The position numbers and the translations under genes are program-made. From an uncultured Psychroserpens sp. (GTDB lineage Bacteria; Bacteroidota; Bacteroidia; Flavobacteriales; Flavobacteriaceae), in contig CANLEE010000001.1 of NCBI GenBank assembly GCA_947489585.1, positions 552,946-616,945 of the forward strand: 64,000 nt of DNA, given 5' to 3'. A model generated the notes under the pieces. That model worked only from the letters and a program-made list of their open reading frames with translations. It did no database searches and had not been told where the DNA came from. Below, in pieces: positions 42,873 to 51,979 of the stretch (its first letter is position 1; each line of letters opens with the position of its first letter).

Positions 42873-43787
42873 ATGAAAAAAAATTACGCTTTATATTGTA
42901 TTCTATTAACTTCCATAGTTTCTTTTGGACAAATTATAAGTACTGAAACATTTTCTTATGATGATGGTCCCTTACTTGGTAATGGAACATGGGCGCATCA
43001 CAGTGGCCCTGAAGGAAATTTGTTAGTAGTATCTGGGCAAGCCGCCGTATCTCATGCGTTAAATGAAGATATGAACTTACCCTTTGAATCAGTTTCCGGC
43101 AATATATATTACGCTTTTGACATGACAGTACAAGATCCCGGAACTCCAATTACAGGAACAGACAATGAATATTTTGCACACTTTAAAGATAATGGTGCAG
43201 GATTTTTTGCTCGCGTGGACCTCTCAGCACCAACAAATGGTGGCGACTATGTTATTGGGATCTCAACAACTAGTACAGAAGCCGACGTAACATGGCCAAC
43301 AGATTTAACTTATGGTACAACGTACCGCGTTACGGTTAGATTCGATCAAGATGAAATTATTGCTGAATTATGGCTAGATGCTTCAACAGAAACTGACGCT
43401 TCTATTATCTCAGATGATGAAGCGGGCTCAGATGCTGGAATAGCCTCTTTCGCACTAAGGCAATCCGATTCTGCAGATGATGAAACGATTCTTGTAGATA
43501 ATCTTAAAATAGCCCAATCTTTTAATGGAACATCTTTATCCACAGAAGAATTTACTACAAGTCATTTTAAGGTTTTTCCAAATCCATCATCAACTGACTT
43601 TGTAAATATTATTAGTGCAAGTAACCACATTATTTATGTAAATGTATATGATATCCTAGGAAAGGAAGTGATTAATGAAACATTAACTAACAATCGTTTA
43701 AATGTATCTGCATTACATACTGGAGTTTACATTTTAAAGATTTCTCAAAATAACGCATCCGTTACTAAAAAATTAGTGGTTAAATAA
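42873..43787 (+). CDS. secreted T9SS cargo protein
   Basis: A 304-residue exported protein with a signal peptide (ending V-S-F-G-Q) and a T9SS type A tail starting at V-F-P-N-P and ending K-K-L-V-V-K. The middle has a jelly-roll-like LamG-type pattern and no visible catalytic motif. The last 100 codons resemble the preceding gene, with a 56-bp identical stretch. Function unknown; probably a surface or matrix-binding protein. Confidence 0.82.
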   Translation: MKKNYALYCILLTSIVSFGQIISTETFSYDDGPLLGNGTWAHHSGPEGNLLVVSGQAAVSHALNEDMNLPFESVSGNIYYAFDMTVQDPGTPITGTDNEYFAHFKDNGAGFFARVDLSAPTNGGDYVIGISTTSTEADVTWPTDLTYGTTYRVTVRFDQDEIIAELWLDASTETDASIISDDEAGSDAGIASFALRQSDSADDETILVDNLKIAQSFNGTSLSTEEFTTSHFKVFPNPSSTDFVNIISASNHIIYVNVYDILGKEVINETLTNNRLNVSALHTGVYILKISQNNASVTKKLVVK

Positions 43788-43809
43788 CCCGTTATTTTAA
43801 ACAACTTTA

Positions 43810-43847
43810 AAAGCGTCTTGATAATTATTATCGAGACGCTTTTTTTA
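43810..43847 (+). terminator. terminator of the second T9SS gene
   Basis: AAAGCGTCT pairs with AGACGCTTT, followed by a T-run. The T-run merges with the -7 box of the following gene (43846-43853). Confidence 0.85.
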
Positions 43848-43853
43848 TTTTTG
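43846..43853 (+). promoter_or_regulatory. -7 box of the LuxE-like gene, overlapping a terminator
   Basis: TATTTTTG fits TAnnTTTG. The ATG at 43859 follows after 5 bases, so the mRNA would be leaderless. The box overlaps the terminator T-run. Confidence 0.45.
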
Positions 43854-43858
43854 TACTA

Positions 43859-44839
43859 ATGATTAATACACAGGATATATTTTCTATTTCTTCAGAAGAG
43901 GAATTCAACACTATAGCATTAGACGTTTTTAAATTTCAGTTTGAAAACAATACTGTGTATCGCTCATTTTGTGATTTATTATATAAAAACCCGAGTGATG
44001 TCCATCGCATTGAAGATATCCCGTTTTTACCTATTCAGTTTTTTAAAAGCCATCAAGTCTTGAGTTCAACAACTCAAATTGAGGATACCTTTTCAAGTAG
44101 TGGAACTACAGGCGCAATAACAAGTAAACATTACATCTCCAATTTATCAGTTTATGAACAAAGTTTCCGCAACGGTTTTAATAAATTCTACGGAAACATT
44201 AGCGATTATATCATACTTGCTTTATTACCTAATTATTTAGAACGTCAAGGGTCGTCACTCGTCTATATGGCGAATGACATGATCAAACAGTCTAGACACC
44301 CTCAAAGTGGATTTTATCTCAACAATCTTGATGAGCTCACTAATCAACTTGCAGCATTGGATTCTAAAGGGAAAAAAGTAATGCTTATTGGTGTTTCTTT
44401 TGCTTTGTTAGATCTGGTTGAACACGCTCAATTTAATTTAAAAAACACCATCGTTATGGAAACTGGTGGTATGAAAGGTCGCCGAAAAGAATTAGTTCGC
44501 GATGAGTTACATCAAATTTTAAAGCAAGGTTTTGGTGTGTCGAAAATTCATAGTGAATATGGAATGACCGAGTTACTAAGCCAAGCGTATTCAAAAGATA
44601 ATGGGCGTTTTAACTGCCCAAATTGGATGCGTATTTTAACTCGAGACCCCGAAGATGCGCTTACACTTCAAGAAGGTGAAAAAACTGGCGGCATTAATGT
44701 CATTGATTTAGCTAATATCAATTCCTGCTCATTTATTGCAACTCAAGATTTGGGTCATGTTTATCATGATACTAGTTTTGAAATCATTGGTCGGTTTGAT
44801 TCTAGTGATATTAGAGGTTGTAATTTAATGGTCTTGTAA
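43859..44839 (+). CDS. LuxE/PaaK-family acyl-protein synthetase-like enzyme
   Basis: A 326-residue member of the ANL-related LuxE group. The ATP motif F-S-S-S-G-T-T-G is near residue 80, and the S-E-Y-G-M-T-E-L motif near 235. LuxE activates fatty acids or carries them as acyl-proteins. No luxC or luxD gene is near, so bioluminescence is not implied. It probably activates an acid for a cell-surface or pigment pathway. The YHS gene follows after 30 bp. Confidence 0.85.
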   Translation: MINTQDIFSISSEEEFNTIALDVFKFQFENNTVYRSFCDLLYKNPSDVHRIEDIPFLPIQFFKSHQVLSSTTQIEDTFSSSGTTGAITSKHYISNLSVYEQSFRNGFNKFYGNISDYIILALLPNYLERQGSSLVYMANDMIKQSRHPQSGFYLNNLDELTNQLAALDSKGKKVMLIGVSFALLDLVEHAQFNLKNTIVMETGGMKGRRKELVRDELHQILKQGFGVSKIHSEYGMTELLSQAYSKDNGRFNCPNWMRILTRDPEDALTLQEGEKTGGINVIDLANINSCSFIATQDLGHVYHDTSFEIIGRFDSSDIRGCNLMVL

Positions 44840-44869
44840 ACTTTGTAGTTTCTAAGCGACTACTTAGTC

Positions 44870-45319
44870 ATGAAAACAAAAATTTTTAGTGTTCTATTGT
44901 TCTTCGGAATCATGAACATATACGCGCAATCTATTGATTACAATACAAAAAAAGGTTACGTTGCCAAAGGTTATGATCTTGTAGCCTATTTTGATAATAA
45001 AGCTATTGAAGGGCAAAAAGAATTCACCACAACCTATGATGGTGCGAAATTTAAATTTGCATCAGAAGCTAACCTCAATACTTTTAAAAATAATCCTAAA
45101 AAGTTCATCCCGCAATATGGCGGTTATTGTGCTTATGCTGTAGCTGTAAGTTCAAAAAAAGTGGACATCAATCCTAAGACCTTTGAAATAAGAGATGGGA
45201 AGCTGTATTTATTCTACAATTCTTGGGGAAACAATACTTTAAATACATGGAAAAAAAATAATGTGAAAGGTTTACAAGAAAAAGCCGACAAAAATTGGGA
45301 AGTAATAAAATTAGAATGA
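44870..45319 (+). CDS. YHS domain protein, exported
   Basis: A 149-residue protein with a signal peptide of about 19 residues (ends I-Y-A-Q). The YHS-type pattern G-Y-D-L-V-A-Y-F ... K-F-I-P-Q-Y-G-G-Y-C-A-Y-A-V is present. Such domains bind metals or occur with copper and heme proteins. The role here is unknown. The terminator at 45376 follows. Confidence 0.85.
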   Translation: MKTKIFSVLLFFGIMNIYAQSIDYNTKKGYVAKGYDLVAYFDNKAIEGQKEFTTTYDGAKFKFASEANLNTFKNNPKKFIPQYGGYCAYAVAVSSKKVDINPKTFEIRDGKLYLFYNSWGNNTLNTWKKNNVKGLQEKADKNWEVIKLE

Positions 45320-45375
45320 AAATTCTATGAAAAAGAAGATATTACTTTAATAATAGTTGATTGGTTAATGTTAAG

Positions 45376-45405
45376 CGTCCCATCTCTCGATGGGACGTTT
45401 TTCTT
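45376..45405. terminator. shared terminator between YHS gene and tyrS
   Basis: CGTCCCAT pairs with ATGGGACG through a 6-base loop, followed by TTTTTCTTTT on the + strand. It lies between two convergent genes. Confidence 0.8.
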
Positions 45406-46698
45406 TTAGGATACTTTAATGATATAGGTATTCTTCCTTCCTTTATTAAGGATGATATACTTGCCATTAATTAAATCATCTTCAGACAACTGATAGTCTT
45501 CCTTTACTTTTTCTTTATTTACTGATACAGCATTTTCTTTCAGTGCACGGCGTGCTTCGCTGTTAGAAGCTAAGAAATTGGTTTTGGCTGCTAAAGCTCC
45601 AATCATATCTAGTTGCGCTAATTCGTCTTTAGAGATTTCTGCTTGCGGCACACCTTCAAATACATCTAAAAAGGTCTTCTCATCTAGTGTTTTGATGTCT
45701 GCTTTAAAGGTTTTGCTGAATAAAATATTTGATGCCTTTTCAGCATTTTCAAAATCAGATTCAGAATGTACCATTGTTGTAATTTCTTGTGCTAAACGTT
45801 TTTGAAGTCCACGTTGGTGTGGTGCTTCTTGATGCTCTTTAATGATATTCTTAATCTCATCTTCAGTTAAAAACGTAAAAATCTTAATATATTTTTCAGC
45901 ATCTTCATCGCTAGAATTTAACCAGTATTGGTAAAACTTATAAGGTGATGTTCTGTTGGCATCTAACCATACGTTTCCGCCTTCAGACTTTCCAAATTTT
46001 GACCCATCACTTTTAGTGATTAACGGACAGGTAATTGCAAAGCCTTTTCCTTGGGCAATACGTCTAATCAATTCGGTTCCTGTGGTGATATTTCCCCATT
46101 GGTCGCTTCCTCCCATTTGGATGCTACACCCATTTTCTCTATATAAATGCAAGAAATCATAACCTTGAACAAGTTGATATGTAAATTCTGTGAAGGACAT
46201 TCCGTCACTAGATTCTGAAGAAATTCTATTCTTAACAGAGTCTTTTGCCATCATATAATTTACTGTGATATGTTTCCCAACATCACGAATAAATTCTAAA
46301 AACGAAAAATCCTTCATCCAGTCATAATTATTGACTAAAACGGCAGAGTTTGCAGCGTCGCTCTCAAAATCTAAGAAATGTGCTAATTGATTTTTAATAG
46401 CTTCTTGATTATGGCGCAATGTTTTTTCATTTAATAAATTACGCTCACTAGATTTTCCTGATGGGTCACCAATCATTCCTGTAGCACCACCAACTAAAGC
46501 AAATGGTTTATGTCCGCAACGTTGGTAGTGTGCTAATAACATAATAGGCACCAGATTACCTATATGTAAAGAATCGGCAGTTGGATCAAAACCAATATAG
46601 GCAGATCGCATTGCTTCCATTAAATGTTCTTCGGCTCCAGGCATGGTTTGGTGAATCATCCCTCTCCATTGCAATTCTTCTACAAAATTCTTTATCAT
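45406..46698 (-). CDS. tyrS: tyrosyl-tRNA synthetase
   Basis: A 430-residue class I synthetase that charges tRNA-Tyr. The HIGH motif appears as H-I-G-N in D-S-L-H-I-G-N-L, and the KMSKS motif as K-F-G-K-S. The C-terminal S4-like domain begins after about residue 345. Length and order are normal. It is a single-gene unit. Confidence 0.96.
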   Translation of the reverse strand: MIKNFVEELQWRGMIHQTMPGAEEHLMEAMRSAYIGFDPTADSLHIGNLVPIMLLAHYQRCGHKPFALVGGATGMIGDPSGKSSERNLLNEKTLRHNQEAIKNQLAHFLDFESDAANSAVLVNNYDWMKDFSFLEFIRDVGKHITVNYMMAKDSVKNRISSESSDGMSFTEFTYQLVQGYDFLHLYRENGCSIQMGGSDQWGNITTGTELIRRIAQGKGFAITCPLITKSDGSKFGKSEGGNVWLDANRTSPYKFYQYWLNSSDEDAEKYIKIFTFLTEDEIKNIIKEHQEAPHQRGLQKRLAQEITTMVHSESDFENAEKASNILFSKTFKADIKTLDEKTFLDVFEGVPQAEISKDELAQLDMIGALAAKTNFLASNSEARRALKENAVSVNKEKVKEDYQLSEDDLINGKYIILNKGRKNTYIIKVS

Positions 46699-46769
46699 AA
46701 GTATGTATATTAGTAATCTTTGGCAAATATAGATTTATAGCTCAAAAGAAAAAAGACTAATTTTACAAA

Positions 46770-47795
46770 ATGATTTTAGTTACAGGTGGCACAGGCTTAG
46801 TTGGTTCGCATTTATTGTTCAAATTGGTGAATGATGATATGCCTGTAAGAGCTATTTATAGAAGAGCTCATAAGCTAGAATCTGTAAAAAAAGTTTTTAG
46901 CTATTACACCAAAGATGTAGATGTGCTTTACAATAAAATTGAATGGGTAGAAGCTAATATAAATGATGTACCTGCTTTAGAAATTGCTTTTGATGGTATT
47001 ACACATGTTTATCATTGTGCCGCTTTTATAAGTTTTGAGCCCGACAAATATTACGAGCTTCGAAAAGTTAATATTAAAGGCACAGCTAATATTGTTAACC
47101 TCTGTATTTCAAATACTATAGAAAAGTTGTGCTATGTAAGTTCAATTGCTGCTATTGGGAATGAACCAAATCCAGATCATCTCATTACTGAAAATACCGA
47201 ATGGAATCCAGAACACGACAATAGTGTTTATGCTATAACTAAATATGGTGCAGAAATAGAAGTTTGGCGTAGTACTCAAGAAGGGGTCAATGCTGTTATT
47301 GTAAATCCTGGTATCATTTTGGGGCCTGGGTTTTGGAAAGGTGGTGGAAGTGGCAATTTATTTAGAAAGATACATAAGGGGTTAAAGTATCACCCAAAAG
47401 GGACTTCGGCTTATGTGCATATTTGGGATGTTATTGATAGTATGGTACAGCTCATGGAAAGCACTATCAAAAATGAACGTTATATTATTATTTCTGAAAA
47501 TTTACCGTTTAAGACCTTTCAGCATAATGTTGCTAAAGCCTTCAATGTAAAACCATCATCAAAAGAAGCTTCATCAGTGGTATTATCTATTGCTTGGCGA
47601 TTGGATTGGTTGAGTCATAAACTCTTTAGAAAACGCAGGCAATTATCCAAACAATTGGCGAAGTCGATTTCGGGTAAGACCGTTTATGATAATTCTAAAA
47701 TAATAGCAGATTTAAATTTCGAATTCAAGTCTATAGATGATTCTATAGCCCTAGTAGCCACTTATTATTTAGACGATTTATCTTCATCAGCATAA
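46770..47795 (+). CDS. NAD-dependent epimerase/dehydratase (extended SDR)
   Basis: A 341-residue Rossmann enzyme. The nucleotide motif T-G-G-T-G-L-V-G-S lies at residues 5-13, and the catalytic Tyr-Lys pair is in V-Y-A-I-T-K. It belongs to the dihydroflavonol/UDP-sugar type of extended SDRs; the substrate is not clear. The last 31 bp overlap the convergent lipoprotein gene. Confidence 0.85.
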   Translation: MILVTGGTGLVGSHLLFKLVNDDMPVRAIYRRAHKLESVKKVFSYYTKDVDVLYNKIEWVEANINDVPALEIAFDGITHVYHCAAFISFEPDKYYELRKVNIKGTANIVNLCISNTIEKLCYVSSIAAIGNEPNPDHLITENTEWNPEHDNSVYAITKYGAEIEVWRSTQEGVNAVIVNPGIILGPGFWKGGGSGNLFRKIHKGLKYHPKGTSAYVHIWDVIDSMVQLMESTIKNERYIIISENLPFKTFQHNVAKAFNVKPSSKEASSVVLSIAWRLDWLSHKLFRKRRQLSKQLAKSISGKTVYDNSKIIADLNFEFKSIDDSIALVATYYLDDLSSSA

Positions 47796-48253
47796 CTTTT
47801 ATAATCTACGCGTTCTTTTTTCTTTATAGGTTTTTTTACAGCCTTAACTTTAGTAGAATCACTTAACTCTCTAATAGAATCACGTTTTCGTTGTTTGTCT
47901 TTTTCTTCTTTTTCAGCTAGCGCTTTATAGGTCACTTTATCTTTATCTATTCTTCTTTTCACGCTCTCAATAATAGACTCATAATCTTCGACATAAAACC
48001 CATAGTATTCGTTACTCAACGCAAACTGCAAACTATCAATATTATACTTTTCAAAAACATAGCTTTCTGGATAAATCCCTTGTTTTTCTAATATACTCTT
48101 GTTTGACCCTTTGGCTGCATTTAATATAAAAACATCATATAAAATATCAGCCATCTTCGCTTTAGGAATAAGGTTATTCGGTTTTTTGGGTTTGTTAGAA
48201 GAATAACAACCAAAAAATAATATAATTACTAAAAAAATCACATAACGTTTCAT
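47765..48253 (-). CDS. DUF4296 lipoprotein
   Basis: A 162-residue lipoprotein with lipobox F-F-G-C at Cys16. The DUF4296 core (L-I-P-K-A-K-M-A-D-I-L-Y-D-V-F) is followed by a Lys/Asp-rich tail. In Flavobacteria it commonly lies next to pyrC, as here, where it overlaps pyrC by 4 bp. Function unknown. Confidence 0.88.
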   Translation of the reverse strand: MKRYVIFLVIILFFGCYSSNKPKKPNNLIPKAKMADILYDVFILNAAKGSNKSILEKQGIYPESYVFEKYNIDSLQFALSNEYYGFYVEDYESIIESVKRRIDKDKVTYKALAEKEEKDKQRKRDSIRELSDSTKVKAVKKPIKKKERVDYKSYADEDKSSK

Positions 48254-49596
48254 CTATCAAAAGTTAATCGTTTAGCAGCTTTTACATCTAAAACTTTAAA
48301 ATTATTATACACTAAGGTACCATTTAAAAAAGTATGTGTAATTCTTGATTTAAATGTTGCACCTTCAAAAGGTGACCAACCACATTTATACAAGATATTA
48401 TCTTTTTTAACCGACCAAGGATTATTAATATCTACGAGAACCAAATCTGCAAAATAGCCCGCTTTAATATAGCCACGCTTTTCAACCTGGAACAAAATTG
48501 CAGGATTGTGGGCCATTTTTTCAGCAATTTTAGGTAATGATATTTTATCCTTGTGATACATCTCAATCATAGCAACTAAAGCATGTTGTACAAGAGGTCC
48601 ACCCGAAGGTGCTTTAGTGTAATTACTGTTTTTTTCCTCTAAGGTATGAGGTGCATGATCTGTAGCAATGACATCAATTCTATCATCTAAAAGTGCTTTC
48701 CAGAGTTGATCTCTATCTTTAGCTGTTTTTACAGCTGGATTCCATTTAATATGTGTTCCTTTTTTTGCATAATCTTCATCACTAAACCAAAGGTGGTGTA
48801 TACAAACTTCGGCTGTGATTTTTTTATCTTTTAACGGAATCTTATTGCTAAATAAACGTGTCTCCTTTCCAGTTGACAAATGGAAAACATGTAGACGTGC
48901 TCCTGTTTTTTTAGCGAGTTCTATCGCTTTTGAAGATGATAAATAACAGGCTTCTTCACTTCTAATGATTGGATGCTTTTCAATAGGAATATCTTCACCA
49001 AACTCTTCAATATGGTCTTGTAGGTTTTTTCTAATCGTTGCTTCATCTTCGCAATGCACTGAAATTACCATATCTGTACTGCTAAAAATCTTCTCTATCA
49101 CTTTTGGATCATCAACAAGCATATTTCCTGTTGAAGAACCTAAGAATAATTTTAGTCCAGCAACTGTTTTTGGATCGACTTTTAAAATTTCGTCTAAATT
49201 GTCATTAGTACCACCAAACATAAACGAATAATTCGCATGAGATGAATTTGATGCAATTTCAAACTTCTCCTCTAATTTTTCGACAGTCGTTGTTTGTGGA
49301 TTAGTGTTAGGCATTTCTATAAATGACGTAATTCCTCCTGCAAGTGCTGCTTTTGATTCAGTTTCTATGTTGGCTTTATGCGTTAAACCTGGTTCTCTAA
49401 AATGCACTTGGTCATCTATACATCCTGGAAATGCATAATTGCCTTCAGCATCAATAACAGTTACATCAGCAGATTTTGCGCTTATTGAACTTGATACTTC
49501 TTTAATGAATTCGCCTTCAATTAATATATCTCCTTCAGTAATCTTTCCCTCATTTACAATTTTAGCATTCTTTATAAGTATTGTTTTGTTTTGCAT
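48250..49596 (-). CDS. pyrC: dihydroorotase, Bacteroidetes variant
   Basis: The third step of pyrimidine synthesis, 448 residues. The metal motif usually reads D-x-H-x-H, but here it reads D-D-Q-V-H (Gln63, His65), so one zinc ligand is changed. Other marks are intact: F-R-E-P-G, E-M-P-N-T-N-P, H-C-E-D, H-L-S-T-G and A-T-D-H-A-P-H. The gene follows the mannosyltransferase gene after 1 bp and precedes the DUF4296 gene. Confidence 0.9.
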   Translation of the reverse strand: MQNKTILIKNAKIVNEGKITEGDILIEGEFIKEVSSSISAKSADVTVIDAEGNYAFPGCIDDQVHFREPGLTHKANIETESKAALAGGITSFIEMPNTNPQTTTVEKLEEKFEIASNSSHANYSFMFGGTNDNLDEILKVDPKTVAGLKLFLGSSTGNMLVDDPKVIEKIFSSTDMVISVHCEDEATIRKNLQDHIEEFGEDIPIEKHPIIRSEEACYLSSSKAIELAKKTGARLHVFHLSTGKETRLFSNKIPLKDKKITAEVCIHHLWFSDEDYAKKGTHIKWNPAVKTAKDRDQLWKALLDDRIDVIATDHAPHTLEEKNSNYTKAPSGGPLVQHALVAMIEMYHKDKISLPKIAEKMAHNPAILFQVEKRGYIKAGYFADLVLVDINNPWSVKKDNILYKCGWSPFEGATFKSRITHTFLNGTLVYNNFKVLDVKAAKRLTFDR

Positions 49597-49597
49597 C

Positions 49598-50320
49598 TTA
49601 TTTACTAAATAAACTTTTAAGTTTCATGTTAATCACACCAAAAATAGCTTCAGAAATAATACCTCCACTCATTTTTGACTTTCCTTTTGTTCTATCGGTA
49701 AAAATCACCGGAACCTCAATTATTTTGAATTTTTTAAGATAGGCTTTGAATTTCATTTCAATTTGAAACGCATAACCTACAAACTTGATTTTATCTAAAT
49801 TAATAGCCTCTAAAACATGTCGTTTATAACACACAAAACCTGCAGTAGTATCACAAATTTTCATTCGTGTAATCAGCCTCACATATTTTGAAGCACCATA
49901 AGATAGTAATACACGACTCATTGGCCAATTCACCACATTTACACCATCAACATATCTTGAACCTATTGATAAATCGGCACCACCAACAGCACAAGCATTA
50001 TAAAGATGAATAAGATCGTTTGGGTCATGAGAAAAATCAGCATCCATTTCAAAAATATAAGCGTACTGTTTTTCCAAACACCATTTAAAACCTTCAATAT
50101 AAGCGGTACCTAAACCTGTTTTATTTGCTCTATTTAATAAATGGAGTTGGCTTTGAAACTCATTCTGAAGTGTTTTTACCTTTTCTCCCGTTCCATCAGG
50201 AGAATTATCATCAACAACTAAAATATCAAAACCTTTATCTTGAATTAAAACCGCTCTAACAATGGCTTCAATGTTTTCAATTTCGTTATAAGTTGGTATG
50301 ATGACAATAGCATCTCGCAT
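49598..50320 (-). CDS. polyprenol-phosphate mannosyltransferase-like GT2
   Basis: A 240-residue family-2 glycosyltransferase. Marks: I-I-P-T-Y-N-E at the start, D-D-N-S-P-D-G-T-G near 36-44, and D-A-D-F-S-H-D-P near 95-102. No C-terminal membrane domain is present, as in the DPM1-like group. It would make polyprenyl-phosphate-mannose for glycan or protein modification. It is the first gene of the run with pyrC and DUF4296. Confidence 0.9.
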   Translation of the reverse strand: MRDAIVIIPTYNEIENIEAIVRAVLIQDKGFDILVVDDNSPDGTGEKVKTLQNEFQSQLHLLNRANKTGLGTAYIEGFKWCLEKQYAYIFEMDADFSHDPNDLIHLYNACAVGGADLSIGSRYVDGVNVVNWPMSRVLLSYGASKYVRLITRMKICDTTAGFVCYKRHVLEAINLDKIKFVGYAFQIEMKFKAYLKKFKIIEVPVIFTDRTKGKSKMSGGIISEAIFGVINMKLKSLFSK

Positions 50321-50472
50321 ATACTATTACGTTAGTTTTTTGATTCTTACTTATCAGCAAAAGTAAGTGTTTTATCAATTAAATTGTAGCGTAAAATCAT
50401 AAACAATGTTAATCTTGTTGGAATGATTATGAGTTACTGGATAAAGCATATCATTTCATCAAATATTCTTCA

Positions 50473-50480
50473 TAATTTTG
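50473..50480 (+). promoter_or_regulatory. -7 box of the DUF4271 gene
   Basis: TAATTTTG fits TAnnTTTG. The ATG at 50485 lies 4 bases after it, so the mRNA would be leaderless. Confidence 0.5.
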
Positions 50481-50484
50481 CAAT

Positions 50485-51138
50485 ATGCTTCGAGACGTAA
50501 TTTCTAATGATTGGTTTACCTTATTCTTACTACTTGGATTGGTTTGCATAACGCTTTCTAAATATGTGTTTACACACAGATTTAAAGATTTTATAGCGGT
50601 TATAGGGAACTCTAAATATTTGAAAATCTATGCTAGAGATCAAAAATTCATAGATGGATTTGATGCCTTACTTTTTTTAAATGGTATTGTTTCAGTCTCT
50701 ATTTTTTCATTTATAAGTTATTCAACTTTGGTAAGCCCTTCTGAGTTCAATCTTAATTTATTTTTTAAATTACTCTTTGGCATTGGTGTGCTGCTCTTAA
50801 TAAAAGTATTATTAGAGCGTTTAATAGGAAGTGTTTTTGACATTGATAACCTTATTGACTCTTATCTTTTTCAGAAAACAACCTTTAAAAACTATACAGG
50901 TTTTATTTTATTTCCTATCAACTGTATAATTATTTATGCTTTAGACCCTTCAAAATCTATCATTTATGTAATTATTGGACTGATTATTTTGATTAATCTT
51001 GTTGGATTTATCTCTTCATTTAAGAATCATCAAAAATTACTTTTAAATAACATATTCTATTTTATTTTGTATCTTTGCGCACTTGAAATTGGACCCTATC
51101 TAATTTTATATAAGTTAATTAAAGATTTCAACGCTTAA
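50485..51138 (+). CDS. DUF4271 membrane protein
   Basis: A 217-residue inner-membrane protein with about six helices. It is typical of Bacteroidetes, where it stands directly before hemD, as here (16 bp). The function is unknown. The P-Y-L-I-L-Y-K-L C-terminus fits the family. Confidence 0.85.
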   Translation: MLRDVISNDWFTLFLLLGLVCITLSKYVFTHRFKDFIAVIGNSKYLKIYARDQKFIDGFDALLFLNGIVSVSIFSFISYSTLVSPSEFNLNLFFKLLFGIGVLLLIKVLLERLIGSVFDIDNLIDSYLFQKTTFKNYTGFILFPINCIIIYALDPSKSIIYVIIGLIILINLVGFISSFKNHQKLLLNNIFYFILYLCALEIGPYLILYKLIKDFNA

Positions 51139-51154
51139 AAACACTTTAAGGAAT

Positions 51155-51907
51155 ATGACGAAAGTGAAAACAATTTTAGTATCTCAACCAGAGCCTAAAA
51201 TCGAAAACTCACCTTACTTTGATCTTCAAGAGAAACAAAAAGTAAAAATTGATTTCAGACCATTTATCCATGTTGAAGGTGTAGAAGCCAAAGAAATTAG
51301 ACTACAAAAAGTCGATCTTTCTAACTACACTGCCATTATTTTGACTAGTAGAAACTCAGTAGATCATTTCTTTAGAGTTGCTGAAGAAATGCGTTTTAAA
51401 GTTCCAGATACGATGAAATATTTTTGTCAATCTGAGGCTGTTGCTTACTACCTTCAAAAATATGTGGTTTACAGAAAACGTAAAATCTATGTTGGCAAAC
51501 GTACATTTGCAGATTTATCTCCTTTAATTAAAAAATATAAGGATGAGGCATTTTTATTACCAACAACTGATAAATTAAAACCTGAGGTTCCAGAAATTTT
51601 AGATAACTTAGGTGTAAAGTGGACGCAATCTGTATTTTATAAGACTGTTATTAGTGATTTATCAGATTTAGCAAATGTGTATTATGACATCTTAGTATTC
51701 TTTAGCCCTTCAGGTATTGAATCTTTGTTTCACAACTTCCCGGAGTTTCAACAAAATAATACGCGTATTGCTGTTTTTGGAAACACGACAATCAAAGCTG
51801 TAGAATCTCGTGGATTACGTGTAGATATTGCTGCACCAACGCCAGAGACGCCATCAATGACTATGGCTTTAGAAAAATATATTGATAAAGTAAATAAAGG
51901 AAAATAA
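51155..51907 (+). CDS. hemD: uroporphyrinogen-III synthase
   Basis: A 250-residue enzyme of heme synthesis. The conserved I-I-L-T-S-R-N-S-V near residue 65 and the F-F-S-P-S-G-I-E-S near 187 match the two-domain HemD fold. The rest of the protein is variable, as usual for HemD. It follows the DUF4271 gene and ends at a terminator. Confidence 0.9.
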   Translation: MTKVKTILVSQPEPKIENSPYFDLQEKQKVKIDFRPFIHVEGVEAKEIRLQKVDLSNYTAIILTSRNSVDHFFRVAEEMRFKVPDTMKYFCQSEAVAYYLQKYVVYRKRKIYVGKRTFADLSPLIKKYKDEAFLLPTTDKLKPEVPEILDNLGVKWTQSVFYKTVISDLSDLANVYYDILVFFSPSGIESLFHNFPEFQQNNTRIAVFGNTTIKAVESRGLRVDIAAPTPETPSMTMALEKYIDKVNKGK

Positions 51908-51926
51908 TTTTCTTTTTATACCATAA

Positions 51927-51961
51927 AAAAAGCGTCTCAATACATATTGAGACGCTTTTTT
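51927..51961. terminator. bidirectional terminator between hemD and pckA
   Basis: AAAAGCGTCTCAATA pairs with TATTGAGACGCTTTT with a CA loop and T-runs on both sides. It can serve both convergent genes. Confidence 0.9.
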
Positions 51962-51979
51962 ATTGAAATCTATTTTGCA

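Noticed and set aside
43859..44839. Bioluminescence locus
   Set aside because: The LuxE-like gene stands alone; luxA, luxB, luxC and luxD are not present.
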